Assembly: GCF_004010155.1 (NCBI RefSeq)
Contig: NZ_RRYH01000041.1
Location: 1-41,446 of the forward strand
DNA: 41,446 bases
Source: Solirhodobacter olei
GTDB taxonomy: Bacteria > Pseudomonadota > Alphaproteobacteria > Rhodobacterales > Rhodobacteraceae
Direction of reading: 5' to 3'
Shown here: piece by piece, positions 1-8,713 of the stretch
Numbering within the stretch: position 1 is the first letter of the stretch
Layout: every line of letters begins with the position of its first letter
Notes under the pieces: generated by a model
Database searches by the model: none
Seen by the model: the letters and a program-made list of their open reading frames with translations, nothing else
What the model was told of the DNA's origin: nothing
Program-made: the position numbers and the translations under genes

Positions 1-714
1 GCGGCGACGCGCGTCCACGGCCGGGATCGCTGCGTTGCCTGAGAGTGCCATCCCTAGCGCTTCGGCCATCGAGGCCATGGTGGAGGCTGTGCCCATCGTA
101 TTGCAGGTGCCGGAGGAGCGCGACATCGCCTGCTCCGCCTCGAGAAAATCGGCCTCCGACATCTCGCCGGCCTTGATTGCCTCCGACATCTGCCAGAGCG
201 CGGTGCCGGAGCCGACCCGTTCGCCCCGGAACCAGCCGTTCAGCATCGGCCCGCCGGAAACAACGATCGAGGGCAGATCGGTGGAGGCCGCGGCCATCAT
301 CAGCGAAGGCGTGGTCTTGTCGCAGCCCACAAGAAGAACTGCACCATCCATCGGCTGGCCGCGCATCGCCTCTTCCACCGCCATGGCGGCGAGGTTGCGA
401 AACATCATCGCGGTGGGGCGGAAGGTGTTTTCCGAGGCCGAGAAGGCGGGCACCTCGACGGGGAAGCCGCCGGCCTCCCAGACGCCGGTCTTCACCTTTT
501 CGGCCAACTCGCGCAGGTGTCCGTTACAGGGGGTAAGCTCCGCCCAGGTGTTGAGGATCCCAATTACCGGACGCCCGTCGAAGAGGTCATGCGGGTAGCC
601 TTGGTTCTTCAACCAGCCGCGGTGGTAGATCGCGTCGCGTGACGTGCCGGAATACCACTCCTGCGAACGGAGGCGGCGGGGCCAGGAGGCCGGCGTGAAG
701 GTCTTTGCGGTCAT
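1..714 (-). CDS. IlvD/Edd family sugar-acid dehydratase, L-arabinonate dehydratase-like (partial, 3' end outside window)
   Basis: This is the N-terminal 238 residues of an Fe-S dehydratase that removes water from a sugar acid such as L-arabinonate to give the 2-keto-3-deoxy acid. The frame is open to the left edge, so the C-terminal part lies outside. Three cysteines fit the [2Fe-2S] ligands of sugar-acid dehydratases: C63 in TPCNGH, C131 in GCDKTTP and C204 in SGTCNTMG. Their spacing (68 and 73 residues) equals that reported for the Rhizobium L-arabinonate dehydratase (C59, C127, C200). The ATG at 714 is preceded by a GGGAG ribosome binding site. It is the last visible gene of the chvE-gguABC operon, 29 bp after gguC, which supports a role in oxidative pentose catabolism. 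The exact substrate is inferred; xylonate or galactonate remain possible. Confidence 0.88.
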   Translation of the reverse strand, partial: MTAKTFTPASWPRRLRSQEWYSGTSRDAIYHRGWLKNQGYPHDLFDGRPVIGILNTWAELTPCNGHLRELAEKVKTGVWEAGGFPVEVPAFSASENTFRPTAMMFRNLAAMAVEEAMRGQPMDGAVLLVGCDKTTPSLMMAAASTDLPSIVVSGGPMLNGWFRGERVGSGTALWQMSEAIKAGEMSEADFLEAEQAMSRSSGTCNTMGTASTMASMAEALGMALSGNAAIPAVDARRR

Positions 715-743
715 CTCTTCGGTCTCCCTGTTTACGGTTCAGG

Positions 744-1715
744 TCAAAGCGCGCGGATGGGTACCGCGCGTTCGGGGTCGCCCGACAGCACGGTCAGCGG
801 GTTGCGCAGTGGAAGCCCGAAGGGCGGCGCCGAGATTTCGAAGACGTCCCCCTCCTGCGCAGTGACGCCGCGCGAGAAGGAGAGTGTCGCCGTACCGAAC
901 ATGTGGATGTGCAGGTCGCCGGGCCGCCGGAAGGGCGCGTATTTGAAGTGGTGGTGCTCGAGATTGGCGATGGAATGGGACATGTGATCCTCGCCCGACA
1001 GGAACGGCGCATCGAAGATCACCTCTCCCCCGCGCAGCACACGGGAGCGGCCCTCGATGCGTTTCGGCAACTCGCCCAGCAGCAGCTCGGGCCCGAAGGC
1101 GGCCGGGCGGAGCTTCGAATGCGCGAGATAGAGGTAGTTGATACGTTCGGTCACATGGTCGGAGAATTCGTTGGCGAGCGAGAATCCGATCCGCCAGGGC
1201 TGGCCGTCCGGCCCGATCAGGTAATAGCCCGCGATCTCAGGCTCCTCGCCGCCGTCGAGTGCGAAGGCGGGTGAGGCGAGGGCCGCGCCGGGGGCCACGG
1301 CCTCGGTGCCGGGGCCCTTGTAGAACCACTCGGGCTGAGCGCCGGCAAGGCCTGGGTCGGGGCGCCCGCCCTCGAGTCCAATGCGGAACATCTTGAGAGA
1401 GTCCGAGGCCTCGCCTGCCTGCGCCGCATGCATCGCATCGCGCGCCGAGGCGGAGCCGGTATGCGTGAGCCCGGTGCCGGTGAGATACATCCGCGCGGGT
1501 TCCGGATGGCGCAGCGGCACGTCCAGCCGGTTAGAGGCGGCAAGCGCTGCGAGGTCCACTTTCTCGCCGCCCCGGGGCAGGATCTCTGCGAGCGGCATGG
1601 CACGGCGTACCGCCTCCTCTGCCAGCTCGAAGATGGTGGCGGGTCCGGGCAGCAGGCGCGCAGCCTCGCCCTGGCGGCAGATCACTCCGCCGCCGACCAG
1701 TTGTGAAAGATGCAT
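744..1715 (-). CDS. gguC: GguC family protein (AraD1-type, fumarylacetoacetate hydrolase-like fold)
   Basis: A 323-residue protein of the GguC/AraD1 family, recognised from the N-terminal pattern MHLSQLVGGG and the stretch TGTGLTHTGSASARDAMH typical of GguC. The family belongs to the fumarylacetoacetate hydrolase superfamily and is proposed to act on 2-keto-3-deoxy sugar acids, the products of the neighbouring dehydratase. Acidic clusters and FGTATLSF near the C-terminus fit that fold. The gene begins 3 bp after gguB and is followed 29 bp later by the dehydratase, so it is transcribed with the sugar transporter. Family membership is well supported. The precise reaction (dehydration or hydrolysis of a deoxy-keto-arabinonate) is inferred from context. 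Confidence 0.85.
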   Translation of the reverse strand: MHLSQLVGGGVICRQGEAARLLPGPATIFELAEEAVRRAMPLAEILPRGGEKVDLAALAASNRLDVPLRHPEPARMYLTGTGLTHTGSASARDAMHAAQAGEASDSLKMFRIGLEGGRPDPGLAGAQPEWFYKGPGTEAVAPGAALASPAFALDGGEEPEIAGYYLIGPDGQPWRIGFSLANEFSDHVTERINYLYLAHSKLRPAAFGPELLLGELPKRIEGRSRVLRGGEVIFDAPFLSGEDHMSHSIANLEHHHFKYAPFRRPGDLHIHMFGTATLSFSRGVTAQEGDVFEISAPPFGLPLRNPLTVLSGDPERAVPIRAL

Positions 1716-1718
1716 CTT

Positions 1719-2954
1719 TCAGCCCTGTTTCTGCTTGTTGTAGACGTCGAAGATCACGGCCGCGAGCAGCACGAGTCCCTTGATCATCTGCTGGTAGTCG
1801 ATGCCGATCCCCATGATCGACATGCCGTTGTTCATTACGCCCATGATGAAGGCGCCAACGACAGCGCCGACGATCTTGCCCGAGCCGCCGGCCATCGAGG
1901 CGCCGCCGATGAAGACCGCGGCGATCACGTCGAGCTCTAGCCCGTAACCCGCCTTTGGCGTCGCCGTGTTCAGCCGTGCGGCATAGATCAGCCCTGCGAG
2001 CGCCGAGAGCACTCCCATGTTCACGAAGGCGAGGAAGGTCAGCCAGGAGGTCTTGATGCCCGAGAGCTTCGCGGCCTTCAGGTTGCCCCCAAGCGCGTAG
2101 ATCCGTCGGCCGAGCACAGTGTTCTCGGTCACGAAGGCGTAGACGACAATCAGGATCCCCATCGTCACCAGCACGTTCGGAAGGCCGCGGAAGGTGGCGA
2201 GCTTGAAGGTCAGGAACAGGAAGGCGCCAAGGACGACAAGGTTGCGGACCCAGAAGAAGGCCGGCGGCTCCTTCTCCATGCCGTATTGGCGGGCGCGGGC
2301 GCGGCCACGCAGGCCCATCCAGATCGTTGCCAGTGCCACGACAGCACCGATGCCCATGGCCAGCATGTTGAAGTTGAACGCGCCCACCGCCGCGGCGAGG
2401 GGCTTCGTCACGGCGGCCGGCATCACGTCAGGCACGAACCCGTTGGAGAGGATCTGGAAGGAGCGCGGGAAGGGTCCGACCGACTGCCCGTTCAGCACGA
2501 GAAGCGAGGCGCCCCGGAAGACCAGCATCCCCGCCAGCGTGACGATGAAGGATGGGATCCGCCAATAGGCCACCCAGTAGCCCTGCGCCGCGCCAATTGC
2601 GCCGCCGAGTGCCAGCGTCGCCACGACCGTCACCAGCACGGGGAGGTGAAGCTGTACCATCATCACCGCCGCCACCGCGCCGATAAAGCCCGAGACTGAG
2701 CCGACCGAGAGATCGATATGCCCGGCCACGATGACGATCAGCATGCCAAGCGCCATGATGATGATGTAGCTGTTCTGCAGGAACAGGTTGGTGATGTTCA
2801 CCGGCCGCATCAGCGTGCCGTTGGTCACGATCTGGAAGAAGACCATGATCGCAATCAGCGCGAAGAGGAGCCCGTAGTCGCGCATGTGCGAACTGAGGTA
2901 GGCCCCGATCCCCGTCGCCGGCGTTTCGGATTCGATCTGGACAGGCATGGTCAT
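1719..2954 (-). CDS. gguB: Multiple-monosaccharide ABC transporter permease GguB
   Basis: Integral membrane permease of 411 residues from the ribose/xylose ABC family (BPD_transp_2). After a cytosolic N-terminus come repeated hydrophobic segments, including YGLLFALIAIMVFFQ and SYIIIMALGMLIVIVAG. The family signature GHIDLSVGSV is at about residue 80 and the coupling segment TENTVLGRRIYALGGN lies in the C-terminal half. It moves monosaccharides bound by ChvE across the inner membrane using energy from GguA. The ATG at 2954 has a GAGG ribosome binding site and lies 10 bp after gguA; gguC follows after 3 bp. The central cytosolic loop with GRARARQYG is characteristic of GguB/MmsB. Substrates are probably arabinose, galactose, glucose or xylose, as in Agrobacterium. 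Confidence 0.93.
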   Translation of the reverse strand: MTMPVQIESETPATGIGAYLSSHMRDYGLLFALIAIMVFFQIVTNGTLMRPVNITNLFLQNSYIIIMALGMLIVIVAGHIDLSVGSVSGFIGAVAAVMMVQLHLPVLVTVVATLALGGAIGAAQGYWVAYWRIPSFIVTLAGMLVFRGASLLVLNGQSVGPFPRSFQILSNGFVPDVMPAAVTKPLAAAVGAFNFNMLAMGIGAVVALATIWMGLRGRARARQYGMEKEPPAFFWVRNLVVLGAFLFLTFKLATFRGLPNVLVTMGILIVVYAFVTENTVLGRRIYALGGNLKAAKLSGIKTSWLTFLAFVNMGVLSALAGLIYAARLNTATPKAGYGLELDVIAAVFIGGASMAGGSGKIVGAVVGAFIMGVMNNGMSIMGIGIDYQQMIKGLVLLAAVIFDVYNKQKQG

Positions 2955-2964
2955 CTGGATTTCC

Positions 2965-4497
2965 TCATTCGCTGACGATGAGCGACATGATCCGCTCCTG
3001 AGAGGCCTCGGCTGCCGGAAGCTCGGCCACGAAGGAGCCTTCGCTCATCACGTAGATCCGGTCGCACATGCCCAGCAGCTCGGGCATTTCGGACGAGATC
3101 ATGATCACGCCTTTCCCTTCCGCCGCCAGCTCGTTGATGATGGTATAGATTTCGTATTTCGCGCCGACGTCGATGCCGCGCGTGGGTTCGTCGAGAAGCA
3201 GCACCTCCGGCCCGGTGAAGAGCCATTTGGCCAGCACCACCTTCTGCTGGTTGCCGCCGGAGAGGTTGCCGACCTTTTGGAAGACCGATGGCGTGCGGGT
3301 GCCGAGCGCCTTTCGGTAGCGTTCCGCCACTTCAATGTCGCGCATGTCATCAAGCACGCCGCGGCTTGCCACAGCCTCGAGATCGGCAAGCGAAGTGTTG
3401 AACTTAACGGTTTCCTCGAGGATCAGGCCAAGGGCCTTCCGGTCCTCGGTGACATAGGCCATGCCGGCGTCGATCGCGCGGTCCACGCGGCTCACATCGG
3501 CGGGCTTGCCGCGCAGCTTCACTTCGCCGCTGATCTGACGGCCCCAGCTGCGACCGAAGATCGACATCGCGAGCTCGGTCCGGCCCGAGCCCATCAACCC
3601 TGCGATGCCGACGACCTCGCCAGCCTTCACGTCGAAGGAGATGTCGCGGATCACATGCCGGTCGGCATGGTCCGGGTGCCAGACGTTCCAGCCGGTGACC
3701 TCCATCAGGACCTCGCCAGCTTGGCGGTCGCGGTCCGGGTAGCGCTGGGACATGTCGCGGCCGACCATGTCACGGACGATGTCGTTCTCCGACAGGCCTG
3801 ACCGGGCTGGACGACTGGAGACCGTGCGACCGTCGCGGATCACGGTCACCGTATCGGCCACGTAGCGCACCTCATTGAGCTTGTGCGAGATCAGGATGCA
3901 GGTCACGCCCTGCGCCTTCAACTCCAGCATCAGGTCCAGAAGCTTGCGCGAGTCGTTCTCCTGCAGTGCCGCCGTCGGCTCGTCTAGGATCAGGAGTTTC
4001 ACGTTCTTCGAAAGCGCCTTGGCGATCTCGACCAGCTGCTGCTTTCCGACGCCGATCTTGTCGACCAGTGTGCCCGGCGCCTCGGCCAGCCCGACCTTCT
4101 TCAGCAGTGCCTGGGCACGCGACATCGTCTCGTGCCAGTTCACCACGCCGTGCGACGCCTGCTCGTTGCCGAGGAAGATGTTCTCGGCGATCGAGAGCAG
4201 CGGCACCAGCGCCAGCTCCTGGTGGATGATGATGATCCCCCGTGCCTCGCTGTCATGGATGCCGGAGAATTGGACGGGCGCTCCCTCGTAGAGGATCTCG
4301 CCCTCGTAGGTGCCGTGGGGATAGACCCCGGAGAGCACCTTCATCAGGGTCGACTTACCCGCGCCGTTCTCGCCGACAAGGGCGTGGATTTCACCGGGCA
4401 TCACCTGGAAGCTGACCTCGTCGAGCGCCCTGACGCCCGGGAAGGTCTTGGTAATGCCGCGCATCTCAAGGATGGGGACCATGTGTTCTATGTCCAT
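2965..4497 (-). CDS. gguA: Multiple-monosaccharide ABC transporter ATPase GguA
   Basis: Full-length sugar ABC ATPase of 510 residues with two fused nucleotide-binding domains. The first has Walker [10 protein letters not shown], Walker [12 protein letters not shown] and the H-loop ISHKLNEV. The second has a degenerate Walker A ([10 protein letters not shown]) but a canonical signature LSGGNQQK and Walker [12 protein letters not shown]. This asymmetry is normal for RbsA/MglA-type ATPases. It powers ChvE-dependent uptake through GguB. An alternative start (MVPILEMRG) lies 15 bp inside. No strong ribosome binding site distinguishes the two, so the longer form is given. A strong hairpin sits between chvE and this gene and may keep its level below that of the binding protein. 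Confidence 0.95.
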   Translation of the reverse strand: MDIEHMVPILEMRGITKTFPGVRALDEVSFQVMPGEIHALVGENGAGKSTLMKVLSGVYPHGTYEGEILYEGAPVQFSGIHDSEARGIIIIHQELALVPLLSIAENIFLGNEQASHGVVNWHETMSRAQALLKKVGLAEAPGTLVDKIGVGKQQLVEIAKALSKNVKLLILDEPTAALQENDSRKLLDLMLELKAQGVTCILISHKLNEVRYVADTVTVIRDGRTVSSRPARSGLSENDIVRDMVGRDMSQRYPDRDRQAGEVLMEVTGWNVWHPDHADRHVIRDISFDVKAGEVVGIAGLMGSGRTELAMSIFGRSWGRQISGEVKLRGKPADVSRVDRAIDAGMAYVTEDRKALGLILEETVKFNTSLADLEAVASRGVLDDMRDIEVAERYRKALGTRTPSVFQKVGNLSGGNQQKVVLAKWLFTGPEVLLLDEPTRGIDVGAKYEIYTIINELAAEGKGVIMISSEMPELLGMCDRIYVMSEGSFVAELPAAEASQERIMSLIVSE

Positions 4498-4503
4498 GAA
4501 AGC

Positions 4504-4533
4504 GCCCCGCCGCGGGGAGAGATGCGGCGGGGC
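4504..4533 (-). promoter_or_regulatory. Intercistronic hairpin between chvE and gguA
   Basis: GCCCCGCCGC at 4504-4513 is the exact reverse complement of GCGGCGGGGC at 4524-4533, leaving a 10-nt loop. The all-G/C stem lies 12 bp after the chvE stop codon. No T-run follows on the minus strand, so it is more likely an mRNA-stabilising or attenuating structure than a full terminator. Hairpins at this point are common in binding-protein-dependent operons and raise the ratio of binding protein to ATPase. The function here is inferred. Confidence 0.65.
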
Positions 4534-4545
4534 CCGGCCCTTGGC

Positions 4546-5610
4546 CTACTTCAGCTGATCGGCCTTGTAGTAGCCGGAGTCGACCAGGACCTTGGAGTAG
4601 TTGGTCTTGTCCACCAGAACGGGCGTCAGAAGGTAGGACGGCACGACCTTCACACCGTTGTTGTAGGTCTTGGTGTCGTTGACCGGCACGGTACCGCCCG
4701 AGAGCATGGCGTTAACCATTTCCACCGTGACCTTGGCCAGTTCGCGAGTGTCCTTGAACACGGTCGAATACTGCTCGCCTGCTTCGATCGACTTGATCGA
4801 GGGGATCTCGGCATCCTGCCCGGTCACCACCGGCATCTTCAGGTCGCCCGAACCGTAGCCCACGCCCTTCAGCGAGGAGAGGATCCCAATCGACAGCCCA
4901 TCATAGGGCGAGAGCACGCCGTTCACATGCGCGGTCGTGTAGTAGGCCGACAGAAGGTTATCCATCCGCGCCTGGGCCACCGCGCCGTCCCAGCGCAGCG
5001 TGCCGACCTTGTCCATGCCCATCTGACCAGAGACGATCTTGATATCGCCCTTATCGATCATCGGCTGCAGCACCGACATGGCACCGTTGTAGAAGAAGCC
5101 GGAGTTGTTGTCGTCCGGTGAGCCGCCGAAGAGTTCGACATTCCAGGGATGCACACCCGGGAAGCGCTGCTTGAGACCATTGACCAGCGAATTGGCCTGG
5201 ATCACGCCGACCTTGAAGTTGTCGAAGGTGGCGTAATAGTCGACGTTCGCGCTGTCGCGGATCAGGCGGTCATAGGCGATGACCTTGATTCCGGACGCTG
5301 CCGCATTGGCCAGCGCGTTCGAAAGCGTCGTCCCATCAATCGCCGCGATCACCAGGACCTTGTCGCCCTTGGTGATCATGTTCTCGATCTGGTTCAGCTG
5401 ATTGGGGATGTCATCCTCGGCGTATTGCAGGTCGGTCTTGTACCCCTGCGCCTGGAAGAGCTTCACCATGTTGTTGCCGTCGGCGATCCAGCGAGCCGAG
5501 GACTTCGTCGGCATGGCGATGCCAATGGTGCCCTTGTCGGCGGCCTGACCCGGACCAGCGAGCATAGAAATACCGATCGCGAGCGCGCTCGCGAGATGCA
5601 GAACCTTCAT
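4546..5610 (-). CDS. chvE: Periplasmic multiple-monosaccharide-binding protein ChvE
   Basis: Periplasmic sugar-binding protein of 354 residues (Peripla_BP_4). It has a Sec signal peptide ([13 protein letters not shown], cleavage after GQAA) and then [17 protein letters not shown], closely matching Agrobacterium ChvE, which binds galactose, glucose, arabinose and xylose. Hinge motifs typical of the family are visible ([33 protein letters not shown]). The ATG at 5610 was chosen because GGAGGAGACAG precedes it directly and the signal peptide begins there; an upstream in-frame ATG at 5676 would add 22 arginine-rich residues. It is first in the operon and divergent from a LysR gene, the chvE/gbpR arrangement. 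In Agrobacterium ChvE also feeds a sensor kinase; no such partner is visible here. Confidence 0.94.
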   Translation of the reverse strand: MKVLHLASALAIGISMLAGPGQAADKGTIGIAMPTKSSARWIADGNNMVKLFQAQGYKTDLQYAEDDIPNQLNQIENMITKGDKVLVIAAIDGTTLSNALANAAASGIKVIAYDRLIRDSANVDYYATFDNFKVGVIQANSLVNGLKQRFPGVHPWNVELFGGSPDDNNSGFFYNGAMSVLQPMIDKGDIKIVSGQMGMDKVGTLRWDGAVAQARMDNLLSAYYTTAHVNGVLSPYDGLSIGILSSLKGVGYGSGDLKMPVVTGQDAEIPSIKSIEAGEQYSTVFKDTRELAKVTVEMVNAMLSGGTVPVNDTKTYNNGVKVVPSYLLTPVLVDKTNYSKVLVDSGYYKADQLK

Positions 5611-5715
5611 CTGTCTCCTCCCTCTGAGGGCCGCCCTCCGCGGCCCCAGTCGGCTCACAAACCCGAGCCCACGCAATCGTTATCCGTGCGTGACATAACA
5701 AACAAATACCAATAT

Positions 5716-5731
5716 GATTAATTCGATTAAC
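5716..5731. promoter_or_regulatory. Candidate LysR-type (GbpR) operator in the chvE divergent promoter region
   Basis: TTAAT at 5718-5722 and ATTAA at 5726-5730 form a palindrome around TCG. The same stretch contains the direct repeat GATTAA at 5716 and 5725. It is in the A/T-rich 137-bp divergent region between chvE and the LysR gene, 17 bp before the latter's start, where LysR proteins commonly bind and autoregulate. Assignment to this regulator rests on position and symmetry only. Confidence 0.4.
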
Positions 5732-5747
5732 AAAAGCGGTAACATCA

Positions 5748-6683
5748 ATGCCCGAACGCCTTACCAATCTCCGGCCGGCGCAGGCCCGTCTGGTCAGCGC
5801 GATTGCTGAGCACGGCCAACTTCAGCTCGCCGCCCAGGCCTGCAACATGAGCCCGCCGGCGGCGTCGCGAATGTTGTCGGATATTGAGCGTGACCTCTAC
5901 GCGCCGCTTTTCGAACGGACGCCGAAGGGCATGGTTGCGACCTTCATCGGCGAGGTCGTCGCCCGGCGCGCGGCGCGCGTGGTGGCAGAACTGCGTGACA
6001 TGGAGCGCGACCTGATGGATTTCCGCAGCGGCCGCGGCGGGCGGGTGCGGGTTGGCGCGGTGACCGGACCGGCCCTGGGTTCGGTGGCGCCCGCGGTGCT
6101 CGCGCTGAAGTCCGAAGCTCCGCGCGCGGATATCGCCGTGGAGGTCGCTCCCTCCGCCGCCCTGGTCGGTGCCCTTGCGCGAGGTGAGCTCGACTTTGCC
6201 TTCGCGCGCCTCCCGGAGGATCTCGATCCGGCCGATTTCGACATCCAACCGGCGCTGCATGAGAACGTCGTTCTCCTGGTGCGGGCTGGCCATCCGCTTG
6301 CCGCCCGCAGCAGCCTCGAGCTGTCCCAACTGGCGAACCTGCCGTGGATCTTGCAGCAGCGCGGCGCGCCAATCCGGCAGGCGGTCGAGACCGCCTACGC
6401 AGCGATCGGTCGTCCGCCGCCGGGCGATGTGGTCACGACCTCCTCGCTGCTCTTCATCATGGCGCTGCTCGTCGAGTCGGATGCAGTCGCCGCGATGACG
6501 CGTGAGGTGGCGGACCTCATGGTGGGTGAAAGCATCGCTGCCCGCTTCCGGATCCTCGCGCTGACCAACCCGATCAATGTGGTGCCCTACCAACTGCTCC
6601 GGGCGCGCGACCGCTTGCTGTCGCCGATCGCTCAAAGGCTCTACCAGCATTGCCGGGAGCGCGCAGTCGCAAGCTCTGCGTGA
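5748..6683 (+). CDS. gbpR: LysR-family regulator, GbpR-like (control of chvE operon)
   Basis: A 311-residue LysR-type transcription regulator. The N-terminal winged helix-turn-helix spans about residues 5-65 (LAAQACNMSPPAASRML, then FERTPKGM). The effector domain runs from about residue 90 (RVRVGAVTGPALG) with the typical ELDFAFARLPEDLDP segment. It is divergent from chvE and resembles GbpR, which in Agrobacterium activates chvE in response to arabinose, fucose or galactose. The ATG at 5748 lacks a clear Shine-Dalgarno sequence, but the protein aligns with LysR proteins from its first residues. The GbpR identity is inferred from synteny and overall resemblance; the LysR family assignment is certain. 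Confidence 0.85.
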   Translation: MPERLTNLRPAQARLVSAIAEHGQLQLAAQACNMSPPAASRMLSDIERDLYAPLFERTPKGMVATFIGEVVARRAARVVAELRDMERDLMDFRSGRGGRVRVGAVTGPALGSVAPAVLALKSEAPRADIAVEVAPSAALVGALARGELDFAFARLPEDLDPADFDIQPALHENVVLLVRAGHPLAARSSLELSQLANLPWILQQRGAPIRQAVETAYAAIGRPPPGDVVTTSSLLFIMALLVESDAVAAMTREVADLMVGESIAARFRILALTNPINVVPYQLLRARDRLLSPIAQRLYQHCRERAVASSA

Positions 6684-7323
6684 GGGGCTTTGACTTGAGC
6701 ATCCAAGTCCCAGAACCTCGCCGGCCGGCGCTGAGGACATCGGACCGAAGCTGGCACATGACGATTGAGTCTAAAGGATCGTTGCAGACCCACTCTGGCA
6801 CACAGCTCGGCGTCAGCATTCACACCGTGTGAAATCAGGCAAAGGCGTTTATGCCAAGAGCGGCATGCGCAGGAAGGCGGAGCTCGTACGGCTTGTGTTG
6901 ACCATTGGCCAATGAGCTCAGGTCCCGAAACCTCCGTACAGCGGAGCGACGGATGTCCGCGACACCCCCGAATAAAGGCGGTGCGGTCGTATCGCAAACT
7001 GCGGTGGAGAGAGGAGCATCCGAGACCTCTGCTTGGATTGCCAGCTGTTGGGATTGCGGCATGACGGATGGAACTGGTCGCTCGCGCTCAGGCCGGTCTG
7101 AACGGGGCCAGCTGATCCCGTTTTGGTGAGATTGCGGGTCTCATCGGAAATCCCCATCCTGGTGGAGATAACCCAAAATGGTCGCCGCGGGAATGAGATA
7201 GGCGAAAGGCCGGGATGGGCAGACCTTCCGGATCTCCTTTTGCCTCCACGAGAGACAGAGTCTCCCGGCACCCCATCGCCGGTCGGAGGCTGGGGTCTCT
7301 TAAGCGAAGGGTCGCCCAGGTTA
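6684..7323. other. Gene-poor spacer, about 640 bp, no credible gene
   Basis: Between the LysR gene and the nucleotidyltransferase promoter no open frame has a ribosome binding site, a recognisable motif or codon use like its neighbours. Frames on both strands are short and Arg/Ser/Pro-rich, as expected of non-coding GC-rich DNA. The stretch is less GC-rich than the genes around it and resembles the gene-poor junction at 29677-30753 on the other side of the denitrification island. It may be a remnant of past rearrangement. No terminal inverted repeats or transposase fragments were recognised. Confidence 0.5.
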
Positions 7324-7393
7324 TGCACCACAAAAAAAATTACGTGGTGTATGGTTTTGGCTATATACACCACAGACAAATGTTTGTGGTGTA
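7324..7393 (+). promoter_or_regulatory. Two tandem palindromes (CACCAC/GTGGTG) flanking a candidate promoter
   Basis: Palindrome 1 pairs CACCAC (7326-7331) with GTGGTG (7344-7349). Palindrome 2 pairs TACACCACA (7366-7374) with TGTGGTGTA (7385-7393), with three further inner pairs. Their centres, 7337.5 and 7379.5, are 42 bp apart, four helical turns. A TATATA hexamer (7362-7367) can serve as -10, with TTACGT (7340-7345) as a weak -35. Palindrome 1 would then cover the -35 and palindrome 2 the transcription start, the arrangement of a repressor site. The second palindrome ends 4 bp before the start codon. Confidence 0.6.
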
Positions 7394-7397
7394 AGGC

Positions 7398-8417
7398 ATG
7401 GTTACATATCACAGTCAGATCGGCTCAGCCGCTTGGTCGGATCTTCTGCGTCTTCTAAAAGACGCCCGGGTCTCGGATCTCCGGGGTGTGCCAAAGATGC
7501 GGACGGTCGGAGGAAGATCATACTGGTATGATCACTTCCGGATCGGGTCCGAGGTTGTGGACCGCTACATCGGAGAGGACAGCGAAGAGTTGCGTGCGCG
7601 GCTCGAACGCGCCCGGGAGATCGGTGAGGCTCGGAAAACCGGCGAGCGCGAGCGTGCGCGGCTGATGCGTATCCTGCGCGCCGAAGGCTATCTCATGAGT
7701 GACGCGGCCACAGGGCAGATCATCTCCGCGATGGAGCGGTCGGGTGTTTTCCGGCTGGGTGGCACGCTTGTTGGAACGCAAGCGTTCCGGCTCTACGAGG
7801 GGGAGCTCGGTGTGCGGATCGCGTTCGATCAATCCGCCATCACGGACGATATCGACATTGCAAATTTCGAACGGTTGTCGATCGCATTGGGCGACACGGT
7901 GAACGAGAGCCTGGCGGATGTCTTTTCGACGCTGAAGTTCGAACCTTTGCCGCCGCTGGAGAAGAGCAAGGTCTGGCGTTGGCGGCAAACCGATCGCTCG
8001 ACACTGGTGGAGTTCCTGACACCGTCGTTCGAGGAGCACGAAGGTCTACGGGACCTGCCAGCGCTAGGGGTCAGTGCCCAGAGCCTGCATCATCTGAACT
8101 ACCTGATCGCCGATCCGATCCAGGTCCCGTTTCTATATCGGTCTGGCGCCCTTGTGCAGATCCCGAGACCGGAACGGTTCGCGATCCACAAGCTGATCAT
8201 CGCGGATCGGCGCCGGGCGGATCCCGACCAGCTCAAGGCGCGTAAGGACCGTGCCCAGGCGGCGTTCCTGATCGAGGTTCTGAGTGAAGAGCGCCCGGAG
8301 GACCTTCTTGAAACCTATGAGGCTGCCCGGGAGAAAGGGCCGCAGTGGCGGGCGCGTCTCGATGCCACACTGAAACGAATGCCGGAAACCCGCGCGCGCC
8401 TCGACGCGCTGCGCTGA
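7398..8417 (+). CDS. GSU2403-type nucleotidyltransferase-fold protein
   Basis: A 339-residue protein that resembles the GSU2403 family of nucleotidyltransferase-fold proteins. After a helical N-terminal region (about residues 55-95, rich in Arg and Glu), a nucleotidyltransferase core is visible: GGTLVGTQAF at 121-130 matches the GS/T-x-A loop, and TDDIDIA at 149-155 supplies paired metal-binding aspartates. The ATG at 7398 has AAGG only 1 nt upstream, so translation may start poorly or from a leaderless transcript. No clear partner gene (HEPN or antitoxin) lies beside it. Substrate and role are unknown. Related nucleotidyltransferases act in toxin-antitoxin modules or modify tRNA or small molecules, and the strong palindromes just upstream suggest tight repression. 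A function cannot be assigned. Confidence 0.75.
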   Translation: MVTYHSQIGSAAWSDLLRLLKDARVSDLRGVPKMRTVGGRSYWYDHFRIGSEVVDRYIGEDSEELRARLERAREIGEARKTGERERARLMRILRAEGYLMSDAATGQIISAMERSGVFRLGGTLVGTQAFRLYEGELGVRIAFDQSAITDDIDIANFERLSIALGDTVNESLADVFSTLKFEPLPPLEKSKVWRWRQTDRSTLVEFLTPSFEEHEGLRDLPALGVSAQSLHHLNYLIADPIQVPFLYRSGALVQIPRPERFAIHKLIIADRRRADPDQLKARKDRAQAAFLIEVLSEERPEDLLETYEAAREKGPQWRARLDATLKRMPETRARLDALR

Positions 8418-8420
8418 CAA

Positions 8421-8581
8421 ACGGGTTCTCGGCGCACTCCGGCGGTGAGGCGCGTTTCAATGTGCGGGTAGGCCTTCTCGGAATGCTGGAAGCACTCGAG
8501 GACACGACCGACGAATGCCGCCTGATCGACCCGATCGTAACGCGGTGGGAGGGATGGTTCCTCGGACAGCGGACCCAGTGA
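8421..8581 (+). other. Short open frame after the nucleotidyltransferase, possible gene remnant
   Basis: A plus-strand frame continues through this stretch and ends at 8581. From the GTG at 8462 it would encode 39 residues (MRVGLLGMLEALEDTT at the start, RWEGWFLGQ near the end). The composition looks more protein-like than surrounding non-coding frames, but there is no ribosome binding site or recognised family. It could be the tail of a lost partner gene, or chance. The remaining bases to 8713 hold no gene. Confidence 0.2.
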
Positions 8582-8652
8582 TCGCAGTGTCCGTCATCCG
8601 CGAGATGCCCGCTGCCACCAGCCCTTGACCGGACCTGCGGCCAGGGAAGTGT

Positions 8653-8668
8653 GGCCGCCAAGGCGGCC
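8653..8668 (-). terminator. Candidate hairpin downstream of nirK
   Basis: GGCCGCC (8653-8659) and GGCGGCC (8662-8668) form a perfect 7-bp stem with a 2-nt loop, 45 bp beyond the nirK stop codon. There is no T-tract, so it may act as an mRNA end-stabiliser or weak terminator rather than a classical intrinsic terminator. Confidence 0.35.
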
Positions 8669-8713
8669 AGGAGTCGTGGGGCACTCGGCGCCGGGCACCG
8701 CGCCCAGTGGGGA

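Noticed and set aside
2947-3801. Plus-strand open frame opposite gguA with many His and Asp residues
   Set aside because: Antisense to a full ABC ATPase with all motifs; no ribosome binding site.
6918-7412. Minus-strand 164-codon frame across the spacer before the nucleotidyltransferase gene
   Set aside because: It runs through the palindromic promoter region, has no ribosome binding site and is a patchwork of Ser, Pro and Arg. It is not supported as a gene.
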